From Heligmosomoides polygyrus polygyrus (taxonomy: Eukaryota > Nematoda > Chromadorea > Rhabditida > Heligmosomidae), in the NCBI GenBank assembly GCA_947396885.1, contig OX377201.1:2213879-2277878 (forward strand): a stretch of DNA of 64,000 nt, written 5' to 3'. The position numbers were made by a program, and so were the translations under genes. Shown piece after piece: positions 21,830 to 33,105 of the stretch. Every line of letters begins with the position of its first letter. The stretch's first letter is position 1. The notes beneath the pieces are model-generated. The model searched no databases and was not told where the DNA came from. It was given only the letters and a program-made list of their open reading frames with translations.

Positions 21830-22031
21830 TACTGGTCGCTAATGTGGCCTACATGGGGAAGAAGACAAGTCAGAACGGTCCCGCTGGCAAAAGGCGGCAT
21901 TGAAGTTATTCTAATTGGCACAGGTTCGGTCGGTGCTGTGATTGGCCGGCACATGACCAGTCGGCCTTTGATTGACTGGCGCATTCCCCCACCACTCCTT
22001 TCCCACGTAGGCCACATTATAGACTAGTACC
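21830..22031. mobile_element. Foldback MITE, family A
   Basis: ATACTGGTCGCTAATGTGGC at the left pairs with GGCCACATTATAGACTAGTA at the right. The interior contains GGCGCATTCCCCCACC and GTGCTGTGATTGGCCGGC. Confidence 0.65.
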
Positions 22032-23006
22032 TATGTAAACCCCATAGAAGAATGCTTCATTTCCGCCTCAGAAGATTAGCAGGAACTCCTCGATTCCATA
22101 AGAACTATAGAATCGACGGTTTCCATAAAGCCCTCAACGGAGAATCGAACCTAATCGACGGCGGCAGCGCGCAGTGACGCCTTCTTCCATTGTATCATCG
22201 CGTCGTTAGCACCACAAGATCTCAGAAGTCAACTGGAATTTGGGTAGTGTCCTGACTAACCTGACTGGCAACGAAATTTCTCTCAGAGTCGATAATATCG
22301 ATCGATATTGACTGCCAATCGATACTGTTACTCAGTCTATTTGTCATGGAGTCTCCTACCCGTCCAACAGACTTGCACGACTCCCACTTTAGAAGGCAAT
22401 GCCAATAGAAAGAATCGATAACAGCAGTATTGATTGCTAGACCAATCGATACTGTTCGCCTCTTATTTGCTGTTAAGGCTGTCCATCTGTTAAGGTTTTA
22501 GCACTTAAAATCTGAATCTCAAGGATCAATAATATCGGTGCAAATTGATTAATTGATCGGAACTGCTCACTACTTGTTACTACTACTCACACCAGCCAAC
22601 ACTACCTGTAACACTTGTAGACTCGTCGATCACCCCATTTCTCGAGCGGATGCCAGCTGCGCCTTGTCGTGTGCCAAAGTAGCTCAGTAGGGTGAGCTTT
22701 GCTTGACAGACACGAATAGTGTTTATTTTTAGGGCTTTCACCCTTCATATTGGCTTTCGATTCTCACTTTGGAAGATAATATCAAAAAAATCAATAATAT
22801 TGATCGATATTGATCGACTGACAAATGGTGCCCGTTTGTTGGGTAGCTCCTTTCGGGCCCAGCGGTTTCGTAGGAGCCCCTTCTCAATAGGCTCACTCTT
22901 ATCAAAGATTAGCAACGACTTTCAAAAGGTGAAGTCTTTCCGCTGGCCACTATTTTTGTGCGGACGGACAGAGAGATGGGCGAACACAGAAATAAATAGA
23001 CGGATA

Positions 23007-23168
23007 GGCCCATGTCGCGAAAGTGGACAGCCATGAGAGGTAGAAACTCGACGGCCAATGATGCCGTGTCGAATGAGCGTGTCATTCGAAGACAGCTTGT
23101 GCGGTCGGCACCCTGATTGGCCGCAGCGTTCCCAACACCCAGTGCTGCTCACTTTCGCAACATGGACC
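23007..23168. mobile_element. Foldback MITE, family B
   Basis: The left end GGCCCATGTCGCGAAAGTGG and the right end CTCACTTTCGCAACATGGAC are complementary. The interior includes CCTGATTGGCCGCAGCG. Confidence 0.5.
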
Positions 23169-23654
23169 GACGGATTTCCTGTTTTTCACATATCGTAAGA
23201 TAGGATAGCACCGATGCATAGCACATCCTAACCACGATTTATAGCCGTACTTTCTGCACTGCAAACTTTGACCTAGACAAGATTTGTGCGCCATCTTTGC
23301 CCTTTTTAAGCCAATTTTTCAATTTTTATTTCTCAATTTTTGTACTGATTCTTTGGCGTTTTTTGAGCTCTTCTAGCCATAGAAATAGAATCGGATGGTC
23401 CTTCGGCTCTTATGCCGTTAATTTGCGCAAAGATTTATCGTAAATTTCCTGAAAAGTATTTTCTTGGCGAAGGGAAAGCATGGCGTAGGGGGTTCGAGCG
23501 TTCGAGCGTTCGAGCATCGATCGGGTTCGAGCTTGCATCCGACCCTATTACTTCTGGGATTTGGAAGCGTACGACTTGGCCAAGACGCCTTCCATATGAG
23601 AGATTAGGACTGAAAATGACTCACCAACGTAGCAGGTTATATTCAATGAGGTTA

Positions 23655-23789
23655 AGCCCTAGTTCATACTTGCGTCGCTGCGCGGCGCGGCATCGTAATT
23701 GCCATATATCGATTTATCGCGCCGCGCAATCGATATCTATCCCGCCCACGATGCCGCGCCGCCCAGCAACGCAAGTATAAACTAGGGCT
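23655..23789. mobile_element. H-family MITE, CGTCGCTGCGCGGCGCGG subtype
   Basis: The ends AGCCCTAGTTCATACTTGCG and CGCAAGTATAAACTAGGGCT are inverted repeats, around a centre ATATCGATTTATCGCGCC. Flanks TTA and CCG/TAC are imperfect. Confidence 0.6.
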
Positions 23790-24510
23790 ACCGCGAGTGA
23801 AGTTGATGTTAGATCGGATAACCCAGTATAAAGGAGCATCGTCCTGCTGAAGTAGGCGATCTGCATCTATGACCTAGAGCTCATCGGCTCGTCTCAATCT
23901 AACCAATGACCTCACTCCTCTCCAAATAGTCCCCATCGAATGCCAAAATAACTCAGCTCCGCCTTATCGAAAGCACTGAAGGAGCGTTTGCTAACTCCAT
24001 GACATCAGATCCACATCATTCGTATTCACCTCGATGTTTCTCCCTTTGGAAGATTAGCATCGGACCAATTGGTCAATAACATCAAGCTACATAGCCGGGA
24101 CAGCCAATTTATTCCCCGATCATTCACAACACAATGGCTAATTCTGTTGCATAGCCGATAGATTGCCGGAGAAATTAGCTCTCGGCGTCATTTGGCGATT
24201 GTTTTGCGTTTAATTATAGCGAAGAAGTAGTGATGTAGAGTGACGTGACAGTTGAATCAGCGGTTTAAAACGGCTAGATGACGTCTAAGAATCCTTCAAG
24301 GCCAGCCCTAAAGTAGACGATGTTCACAGTTTCGCATGTTCCAAATGAAAGTTGAATGCATGGCGCACTCCGAAGAGGTTTATTTACGGTGGTTTCGCAC
24401 TTCATACAGGAGATGAAATTCAGCCAGAGCTTCAACAAAACCCCAGTAAGAAAGAGCAAAGGGGCGTGTTCTACCTTTCATCTTTTTTCATTTGACAAAA
24501 AATTAGTATT

Positions 24511-24805
24511 GTAAGGATAAAGGATAAAGGAGGCGTTATTCAATCCCCTTTGGGATGCGCCACGCATTCTACTTCTACGGGATGTCATGGAGGCAGTTGA
24601 ATGCGTATTTGGCCATACAATGACTTGCGGTGGCCAGCCGATGAACACGTCAGCGCTCTATCCTTCCCAGACACGTCTGGTACCAATTCACCGACCCCGG
24701 AAGGATAGAAGGCTTGGTTGGCCTGGGCGGGAAATCCGAACCAGGAACCTGGTATCGGGTGCAGACGACAGCCGGCGCCTCCTCCGACTGCGCTCCACGC
24801 GCCCA
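24511..24805 (-). mobile_element. SINE-1 copy with perfect 14-bp target-site duplication
   Basis: Minus strand, full length, from the CCTTTATCCTTTATCCTTAC tail (24511) to the GGGCGCGTGGAGCGCAGTCG head. It is flanked on both sides by AAAAAATTAGTATT (24497-24510 and 24806-24819). This is the clearest evidence in the window that SINE-1 is, or recently was, mobile by a LINE-type mechanism. Confidence 0.9.
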
Positions 24806-24887
24806 AAAAAATTAGTATTATATGGCAAAAAAAGCCTAAATGATCTCGAAAAGAAAAAGATGAGAACGAAATGTTAAAGGAGAACAT

Positions 24888-24950
24888 CGTGCATTGGTAA
24901 AGCGCTTGCTTGGAAATCATACCAAGATGCTGGTTCGAATCCGGTGGTAA
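24888..24950 (+). other. tRNA-like sequence, degraded
   Basis: A perfect B-box GGTTCGAATCC and an A-box-like TTGGTAAAGCGCTTGC are present, with a CTTGG/CCAAG stem between them, but the loop has eight bases and the acceptor arms do not pair. It sits just after the SINE-1 at 24511. Probably a tRNA pseudogene. Confidence 0.3.
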
Positions 24951-25039
24951 GTGGTAACGTGCCTATGGCGTAGTAGTCGGCAGGCGAAACAGTTTGCGAT
25001 CATCTTAAGCAGAGACTAAAGCGCGGTGTAGGAGAAGAT

Positions 25040-25228
25040 GATCTATCCTAGTCGGGAGGGGCAACCGAAAAGGTGACAGATGTGCCAGCGCTATCATGCT
25101 ACATCGCCACTTCATCTAAATTTGCGCAAGACCCGTCCATATCATGGTACAACAGAAGAAACTCTCGGAGGGGCCAAAGGAGGTAATGGTGGGTCGAAAC
25201 ATAATATGCCCCTTTCCGATTAGGATGC
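25040..25228. mobile_element. Family G MITE
   Basis: GATCTATCCTAGTCGGGAGG at the left, and CCCCTTTCCGATTAGGATG at the right. Its G-run is shorter than in the other copies. Confidence 0.5.
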
Positions 25229-25328
25229 GGAATAGTTGTCTAAGAAGGAATTTAGGGGTAAGAGATTCAAGGAGTACATAATCATCGGAGGCGACTGCCT
25301 CCTAGATGATGGCTGAGCAGCTTCTCTA

Positions 25329-26188
25329 CAAGGGAAAGTTCCCAACTCATGGTGAGTTTTTGCGATGCTATTTTGACAGGATGTAAGGCCGTGTGGGCGG
25401 AGTTCAGAATCACGGTTATTTTTTGCTGAACGCTTCTCTACAGACGTGAAAAAGAGGTATAAAAACGTGTCCGCAACACTCATCAACCCCTATAATACCT
25501 CATGAGATGTGCCTCGGCGGCGTAGGTGGTAGGAATGCCGCCTCATAGGAGCACATAGGAACGCTGATGAGTTCGAGTCCGCGTACTGCCAATATTTTTG
25601 TGCATCTTACTCCGTTGTTATTAAGCTTTTCCATGATCATAGGAGTCCATTTTAGACCCAGTCACTTTATAGTACACTTATCTACCGATATGGCCCAGGT
25701 TCACAATATTCAACGGTAAGGTATGCGCATTTGTGTGCGGTTACGGTATCATTGGTGACATCGTATGACATGTAGGTGGTGCAGATAGGCATTGTTAAAA
25801 AACTAGCCCACATGAAGGGGTAAATAGACAGCCTTGGTTTGTTATAAGCGTCGATGGACTAAAACTGACTCCTGCGATCATGAGAAAGCATAATAACAAC
25901 AAACTAAAATGTGCAAAAATAGTGGCGGTACGCGGACTCGAACTCAAAAACCCGCTGGTGTGCTCCTATGAGGCGGCACTCCAACCGACTGCGCCACCAA
26001 GACACATTTCGTGGGGTGCCATAGGGGTTGATGAGCGTTGCGCACACATTTTTATACCTCTTTTTTCCGGTTTTTAAGAAAGCGTTCAGCAAAAACTAAC
26101 TGGGGTTCTCGACTCCGCCCACACGACCCTACATCCTGTCAAAGCAGCGATGCAAGAGCTCACAATGAGTTGAGAACCTTTCCTTGCT
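25329..26188. mobile_element. 860-bp palindrome with a tRNA-like unit in each arm
   Basis: Arms of about 317 bp (25329-25645 and 25872-26188) are imperfect inverted copies. For example AAGGGAAAGTTCCCAACTCA mirrors TGAGTTGAGAACCTTTCC, and AAGAGGTATAAAAACGTG mirrors ACATTTTTATACCTCTTT. Each arm contains one tRNA-like unit with A-box (TGGCGCAGTCGG on the minus copy at 25925-26005; GGCGTAGGTGG at 25525) and B-box GAGTTCGAGTCC. There is no protein ORF. Family G MITEs lie on both sides (25040 and 26228). Confidence 0.7.
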
Positions 26189-26227
26189 AGAGTCCTTGAG
26201 TCAATAGGAAGACATTGAAGACCAGCA

Positions 26228-26443
26228 GAATCTATCCTAGTCGTAGGGGGGGGGGAGGGGAAACATCGTTAGAAAAGTGAAAAATGTAAACACTGAGAGA
26301 TTTCACGGCTAAGAAATTGCAAGCAAACCTCTTCCTCTCCTACGCCAATCCACGGTATTCTCTCTATAAGCTGGTTTGCTTTGAGCTTTGGCGTCGTTGT
26401 CAAAGACTGAGAGTGGATTGCCCCCCCCCACTAGGATAGATCC
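26228..26443. mobile_element. Family G MITE
   Basis: GAATCTATCCTAGTCGTAGG with an 11-G run at the left and CCCCCCCCACTAGGATAGAT plus CC at the right. Confidence 0.6.
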
Positions 26444-26849
26444 GATCAGCATAACAAACAGAAAAGAAGAGCTAGAAAAGAAAACCGCACAAATACTGGG
26501 AAAGTCCAAAAAATGGCCAGTATTTTCGCGCGGAAAAAGGCGCATCATATCAACTTCGGAGTGTTGGTGTTCCTTAGAAAATTGCCCACTGACAGAGAAG
26601 CCTATACAGGTTGGAACAGCTAGCAGAGCAGCTTCTGCAGCTCGAGCTGAGCGGGGGATAGGCGTCATAACACCGTCGACGAATTAGCTCAATAAGAACT
26701 GAGGCCGTGAGTCGTAATAGAGCCTCGGGGGCGCGAGACAATCTGAATAGGTAACACGCTGCAGGCTGGCCGGCTGGACGGAGCAGTTGTCGTCGTAGGT
26801 GCCTGGTAACCACGGTAATCACGGTCAGCGAATGTGTGCATGTGTGTGA

Positions 26850-26958
26850 GACGGATAAGAATGGAATTTTCAGCCTCGTCGTCGTCGTCGCCGCCGCCGA
26901 CGACGTCGTACGGCGGAGGCGACGACGACGACGAAGTCATTACACCCGACGGGTACAT
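26850..26958 (-). CDS. Candidate N-terminal exon, minus strand
   Basis: From ATG at 26958 the frame reads MYPSGVMTSSSSSPPPYDVV then GGGDDDDEAENSILIR. Ser and Asp runs are encoded by TCG and GAC repeats, like the low-complexity N-termini of many regulatory proteins. The donor is uncertain (candidates after ATCC at about 26850), and the frame stays open to 26689. GC content is well above the flanks. Unrecognised. Confidence 0.35.
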
Positions 26959-27469
26959 CTAGGGTGGTCAGAGCCTGATTCAGAAGAGCCGGCAGCTGAG
27001 GCGTGAGACTAGGTGGCTACCTTGAATGAAGTTTTGACGCTGGAGTGCGCCATGCACTTCGCAGGGCATTTAGAACTTTGAAGGTCCGAGAGAAGAGCTC
27101 GCTCATCGGCTCGGTTCTTTGCCACTGTTCCCTCACACCCCATCGTCATTCACCTCGCCGAGAACGGGCTCCATTACGTGCATAATCCCATTAAACGATA
27201 CAATTCAACGTCGAGTCACGTAGACGCACACATACTACGAATAGCCTATACGAACGAGAATTATACGAGTGTTGTTCGTCTCGAGTTGCGGAAGTAACAG
27301 CCATTTTTGCAGCCTTGAATGATTGTTTTTTTGCATGTCCATGGGGGGGGGGGCTTGAGAACACTTTTTTCTCTTCAAAAATAGTGGCAAAATCCTAAAA
27401 AATTTTAGATGAATTAAGCACAGGAGATCATTTGCAATAAAGTCCAGGTCAGAAAAATCTCAAAAATTG

Positions 27470-27575
27470 TATGGGGGTTTGGCTGGCCTCGACTGGAAAC
27501 CGAACCAAGAACCTGACTCGGAGTGCAGACGGCAGACACGCACGCCGCCTCCACCGAATGCGCTACTACGCATCT
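27470..27575 (-). mobile_element. SINE-1 head fragment, left half of a second head-to-head pair
   Basis: Minus-strand head with ACCAAGAACCTGACTCGG and GCGCTACTACGCATC. The following 27576-27787 segment is homologous to the spacer at 4869-5127 (shared ACTTGATCCTAAAATCGCAT and TATCTGGTAGCTAGTGATCA). Confidence 0.6.
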
Positions 27576-27787
27576 CATTGTCAGTAGAGCCTCATCGAGT
27601 GCAAAATCAAAGTCCTACCCCGCCTCTGACTAAAATATTAGTCGAAGAAATAGAGAGGTGTCTATAGGCCGGAATGCGCCGTGCACACCCACTTGATCCT
27701 AAAATCGCATAGAAAAGCGGTATCTGGTAGCTAGTGATCAACGCCGGTGCACAGTCTATATCTAAAGGAATCGCTCTGGCTTCGATT

Positions 27788-27940
27788 TTCAGGACTATAG
27801 CGCAATAGAAGAAGGAGCCATCTGACGGGTGTGCCTTCTTGATACCTGTTGATCGGATCTCCTGCCCTGGCCAGATCAAGCCTTCCATCCATCCGGCGTC
27901 TGTGAATTGTACCGCGTTTGTCTAAAGGTTGTCTAGAGAT
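27788..27940 (+). mobile_element. SINE-1 head fragment, right half of the pair
   Basis: Plus-strand head GGACTATAGCGCAATAGAAG, a B-like box GTTGATCGGATCTCCTGC and the proximal body to GTTTGTCTAAAGG. It shares head changes with 5128-5408, showing that the whole composite, not only SINE-1, was copied. Confidence 0.6.
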
Positions 27941-28123
27941 TTTTCCCAAGTCAGATCATGCTTTCTGACGTCGGTGAACAGAATTTCAGCAGAATTTCTG
28001 TTAAATTAATTTTCTCGCTATTTTTTTTTTGCAAAAATAACTGACCGCACGCGGTTAATCCCTCGAATCAGCTCTTATCTATAAAGTTAATACGTCTTCC
28101 CAAGTTAACGTTCAAGCGAAAAC

Positions 28124-28418
28124 TTAAAGAATAAAGAGAAAAGAACGGCGCTTGTAAGTCCCGGTTGGGATGCGCCGCGCACTCCACTTCTACGGGATGT
28201 CGTGGAGGCGCTTTGCATGCGTATCTGTCCACACAATGAATTACGGAGGCCAGCCGATGAACAAGTCAGCGCTGTATCCTTTCCAGACAAGTCTGGCATA
28301 TATTGACCGACTCCGGAAAGATGGAACGCCTGGTCTGCCTTGCCGGAAAACCCGAACCAGGAACCTTACATCGAATACGCGCGACAACCGGCACCTCATC
28401 CGACTGCGCTACCACGTC
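28124..28418 (-). mobile_element. SINE-1 copy
   Basis: Full-length minus-strand copy, with tail side AAAGAATAAAGAG at about 28124 and head near 28418 (CTCATCCGACTGCGCTACCA). Confidence 0.7.
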
Positions 28419-28429
28419 TCCATACAAAT

Positions 28430-29130
28430 CTCCTTTCTTTTTAAAACACAAGTTATAATTGAAAGATTGTCTACACAATCATACACTTAGCCGTGAGCTA
28501 TCTTTCACGTCAAACAAAAAAATTTAGAAAATAAAAATGGATAAAAATATGATAGTATGCAAAATTTCATTTTAAAAAACCTATTTTCAGTTTAATACAA
28601 ATTAAAGTCTATTTTTAAATCTCCTTAATAATTGAATATATTTTGTAGTTGTTCCACATCTGAAATCGTGCATTTTATCTTTAAATCTTATTTATACTCT
28701 ATTATGCAGCCCACAATGTGAAAAATAAATCCCTAAAATAACTCGTAAGAACATTATATATTTTTTTACTCAATAAATGTTTTAATTCATTCATATATCT
28801 TACTTCTATATATAATAATATTTTTTAATCCACTTATTATTTCGCATAAAGAAAAATCACTTGTTTTAATCCCGCAATTATTTCAGTATTTAAACTAACT
28901 CTTCGGTATCACGTAAAGGCGGAATGCGTGGCGCATCCCAATAAAGGGTTTCCTCACGCATTCATATTTTTTACATTTCTTGTTTTATTCATTTTTAATC
29001 TCAAAAATATAAGCTCTCCTTTTTCCTTTTAGAACACACTATTTTTCAATTTAAATTTAATTTTTATTTAATTGACTCAGTTATAATTCGTTTTCTCAAC
29101 AAATCGAATCAGAACAGTGTTTCCGTTCTA
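28430..29130. other. AT-rich DNA, no gene
   Basis: Strongly AT-rich. Only a SINE-1 3' fragment (GGAATGCGTGGCGCATCCC at 28921) is recognised. Confidence 0.5.
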
Positions 29131-29139
29131 TAAAAAGTG

Positions 29140-29341
29140 TGGTCCTTGTCGCGTATGTGGGCAGCATTGGGAGGTGTAAACACGCCTGTTAATCAGTCAT
29201 CGAGTCGGCGTGAGAGTCAGACAAAGCAATACCACTGTACCATGAATAGCTGGCGGCGCGTGTTCGACCAGTGCTCTGATTGGACATGATTGGCTCGCGC
29301 GCACTCATCTCACAATGCTGCTCATATTCGCGACATGAACC
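29140..29341. mobile_element. Foldback MITE, family B
   Basis: GGTCCTTGTCGCGTATGTGG and CTCATATTCGCGACATGAAC are inverted. The interior holds TGCTCTGATTGGACATGATT. Confidence 0.6.
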
Positions 29342-30177
29342 AAAGGTTTTATGATTAGTGGACGGTTTTTTGACACCAAAAAATTTTGAAAAATTCTTCA
29401 AAATAGGGGCCATATTTGCAATCTCAAAGTTTCGGAAATAAAAAATACAATTCCAGTTTTTAAAACTGTTGTCGCGTTGCTTATTTATAAGCTCGCCTTC
29501 TATCTCTAAGTTGAGTACTCCAAGTAAAAAAAACGTGGTCGAACAAAATATTTTGAAGGACCGCTATAAAATTACTTACAGTATTCAATTCTTGCAGTTT
29601 TAAATAAGCCAGTTTTCAATAAAATTAACAAAACATTCATACAAAACAAACATAAACTTTGATGATTTTCGCTCTGCGGTTTCTTTAAGTTTAACTTAAA
29701 ACATTGAAAGCATTTCTCAATGGAAAATGAGCTTTTGAGATCGTAATCGAGCTGCTCTTAAAGCTTGTCGCAAAAATAATGGTCGTAAAAATAGACGCAA
29801 CTCAGCTACTAGGCCATCTTCGGCTGGTCTCCTATCCCTTAGATTCTACGACGATGTGATATAATTAGCTCGCCAAGCATAGCACTCTGAAAGGGTTCGG
29901 ACAACGGAGCAATATGATCGATTATTCTATTTGCGCCAGAATACTGGAGTGCTGAGGATGATGAAATTCTCAAGAAAGAAGTCGCATGGCTGTAGTAGGT
30001 CTGGAAAGAGAGGCATTCGTTCAGCGAAACTTCCATGGATTGCGCCACGCATTCCGTTTCTGCCCGGTCAAATGGAGTCTGGGGGCAAAGCTGTCTTTCG
30101 AATGGAGTCAAAGGACACTCCGGTTTTTTGCACCAATCGGTCTCCGGTTCAGTTTGTTTGGTCGGTAAAACCGACAG

Positions 30178-30474
30178 AACTTGTCGTCAATATGGCCTAC
30201 ATCTGGCGAGCGCGATGTCGCACCAGCCAGTCACAGCCAATCAGAGCACAAAGTGAACAGGCATCAGCTAATCAAGCGTTCGTGCTCTTCTCGATCTGGC
30301 CTGGATGGGAACGCGGCCTACCAGATCTATCAGGCTGCGCCTCCATGTAGGCCAGACCGAGATGGACATGTACTCCTGATTGGCTAACGCGTTTTCGCCC
30401 AGTGCTCTGATTGGCTCTGACTAGCTGGTGCGTTCTCCCACCCCTCCATGTAGACCACATTAACGACTAGTACC
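30178..30474. mobile_element. Foldback MITE, family A, enlarged
   Basis: ACTTGTCGTCAATATGGCCT at the left and ACCACATTAACGACTAGTAC at the right. The interior has several CCAAT motifs (AGCCAATCAGAGCACA, CTGATTGGCTAACGCG) and a secondary hairpin at about 30290-30362. Confidence 0.65.
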
Positions 30475-30589
30475 AATATTCCGTCAGGAGGCATGTATTC
30501 GAAACTCTAATGAGGCGGAAGCCGTGAAGCGCAGGGAAATTCTCGAGAGTAGAACGGCAACAGAAAAAGACCTGCCTCCTCCATCAAAG

Positions 30590-30900
30590 TAAACGAACCG
30601 ACGCCCGCTTTAGGTTAACGCCGCCGGCGCCGGCGCTCCACCGGCTCCGCCCTCGGCGCTTCGAAGTTAATTAAAGCTTCGTCGCGTGAAAGTGTCATTA
30701 GAATGAAACGTCCATCACACGTCCCCGTCGCTATTCGGCAGCAGCTCGGTGACGGTGACGACGACGACGGCGAGGCGCATAGGGTGCCGGCCATGTCACC
30801 GAAATGTGCTCGGCTGAAATTGAGAGGCGCTCGGAAGACACGCGGGCGACAGGAACAGGTCGCCTACTTCGAGGGAGCGGCGAAAACAAGAGATTAGAGG
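30590..30900 (+). other. GC-rich island with a short ORF, possible promoter or first-exon region
   Basis: CGCCGGCGCCGGCGCTCC at 30630 and a GACGGTGACGACGACGACGG stretch mark an abrupt GC-rich island. An ORF from 30703 reads MKRPSHVPVAIRQQLGDGDD and stays open 64 codons. I see no convincing donor whose phase fits the exon at 33716. The island could be a promoter or 5' UTR. Confidence 0.25.
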
Positions 30901-31095
30901 CCTCGTTTGGCTGGCCAGGAGAGGGGCGGCCATCTATGGACGACAAAGCGTATTCTTAAGAGTGTCTCTGGTGTGCGCCGTGCGTTCTATTTCTGTGTGA
31001 GTAGACTCGAGGAACGCTCTAACGCTTATGCCTAACCACTACCACGGTCTCGCTCTAAAATCCGCCAACATTTTTGCGAAATGGCAGAAACGTGT

Positions 31096-32542
31096 CACTG
31101 ACAAATCACCAGGGACTCCAACGAATCGATATATGGTTGAAGCCCCGCCCAGGCCAAGTTGGAAAATGAATGAATAGAACATTTAAATAAAAATAATACT
31201 ATACTATAACATCCATTTGTTTCACTGACAAATCACCAGGGACTCCAACGAATCGATATATGGTTGAAGCCCCGCCCAGGCCAAGTTGGAAAATGAATGA
31301 ATAGAACTTTTAAATAAAAATAATACTATACTATAACATCCATTTGTTTCACTGACAAATCACCAGGGACTCCAGCTGATCGATATATGGTTGAAGCCCC
31401 GCCCAGGCCAAGTTGGTAAATTAATGAATAAAACATTATTTAAATAAAAAATTAAATAAAAATATACTATAACATCTATTTGCTTCACTGACAAATCACC
31501 AGAGAGATTATGTAAATGCTTCAGAAGAAAAAAAGAATGCGGAAGTAAGCAACGATTTTCTTAAATGATTTTGATTACTTCAATTTTAATTTAGCTAAAG
31601 AAACTAAAGATCTAAACATACTTAGCACACGTTTTATTTTCTTCTTTTTTGAAGAAAAAATACTGCGTGTTTCTTAAAGAATGCGGACAGCAGACTCAGA
31701 AGCGACGAGGTGGCACTTGTATGCACTCCAACAAATCGATATAGTCCCGCCCAGGCCAAGTTGGTAAATTAATGAATAAAACATTATCTAAATAAAAAAT
31801 GATACTATACAATAGCATCTATTTGCTCCACTGACAGATCACCAGGGACTCCAACGAATTGATATATGGTTGAAGCCCCGCCCAGGCCAAGTTGGAAAAT
31901 GAATGAATAGAATATTGTTTAAATAAAAAATAATATTATACTATAACATCAATTTGCTTCACTGACCAATCACCAGGGCCTCCAACGAATCGATATATGG
32001 TTGAAGCCCCGCCCAGGCCAAGTTAGTAAATGAATGAATAAAATATTATTTAACGAAAAAATAATACTATATTATAACACCGATTTGTTTCACAGACAAA
32101 TCACCAGAGCCTCTAACGAATCGATATATGGTTGAAGCCCCGCCCAGGCCAAGTTGCTAATGAATGAATAAAACATTATTTAAACAAATACTATACTATA
32201 GCATCTATTTGCTTCACTGACAAATCACCAGGGACTCCAACGAATCGATATATGGTTGAAGCCACGCCCAGGCCAAGGTGGTAAATGAATGAATAAAACA
32301 TTGTTTAAATAAAAAATGACACTATACTACAACGTCTATTTGCTTCACTGAAAAACCGCCAGGGACTCCAACGAATCGATATATGGTTGAAGCCCCGCCC
32401 AGGCCAAGTTAGTAAATGAATGAATAAAATATTATTTAACGAAAAAATAATACTATACTATAACACCGATTTGTTTCACAGTCAAATCACCAGAAACTCC
32501 AACGAATCGATATAGGTTGAAGCCCCGCCTAGGCCAAGTTGG
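31096..32542. repeat. Satellite array, about 124-136-bp units, interrupted once
   Basis: At least ten units begin CACTGACAAATCACCAGG, at 31096, 31223, 31350, 31486, 31829, 31960, 32091, 32215, 32346 and 32477. A conserved block follows: AACGAATCGATATATGGTTG, AAGCCCCGCCCAGGCCAAG. The other half of each unit is AT-rich (AATGAATGAATAAAACATT). 31501-31723 is an unrelated insertion. Units at 32091 and 32477 share the variant TAACACCGATTTGTTTCACA, three units apart. Confidence 0.92.
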
Positions 32543-32970
32543 TACTTATCTAAGAAGTGCATAGCAAGAGTAGCATGTCCATTGGCCAGTTGCCGCAACT
32601 CTGTATGTATTCAAAACGCCCATAAAAGCAGAAAGTGGTCTTCGAATAACATCGCCTCACGTTTTTACGCCTCTATCATCCCCTGACGAAAGGCTCTGGA
32701 AGTTCGCAGCATAGCCGAATTGCCTGCCAGCTCGGCGCTATTCTAGAAAAAAGGCGTCCAATAATTCGGCGCCCGCGGAACCATGTCCGAAAAACGAAGT
32801 CCATTTGATGTTGAGTAATTAGTTTCGTTGAAAAGAAGGAAACCGCATGTCTGATATTTCAGCGAGGAAGACGTCACTCGACGACGGGCACGGACAGTCG
32901 GACCGATAGGCAGGGAGAGTGCGCCACGTACGAGTGGATTCTATGTGTGAGTCAACTGACGCAAGCAGTT

Positions 32971-33105
32971 CATTCCGGGCAAGCGGACCACGCGCTGCAC
33001 GGTCAAGCCAATCAGAAAAGCACGCGCAGGGGCCCTGAAATCCAGCTGTTAGCCTCCAATTGACTGGTGCCGTCTGCCTACTAGGTGGTCCGCCTGCCCA
33101 GAATG
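32971..33105. mobile_element. Foldback MITE, CATTCCGGGCAAGCGGACC termini
   Basis: CATTCCGGGCAAGCGGACCA mirrors TGGTCCGCCTGCCCAGAATG. The interior has AAGCCAATCAGAAAAGCACG. Only one copy is seen in the window. Confidence 0.6.

Noticed and set aside
24888..24950. Functional tRNA gene
   Set aside because: Good B-box but an eight-base anticodon loop and unpaired acceptor arms.
31096..32542. CRISPR-like array of regular repeats
   Set aside because: Units are 124-136 bp and similar across their full length, with no short repeat/unique spacer pattern; this is a eukaryotic satellite.
32868..32929. Exon after TGATATTTCAG
   Set aside because: Donor GTACGA is weak and the open frame ends in a phase that does not match the exon at 33716.
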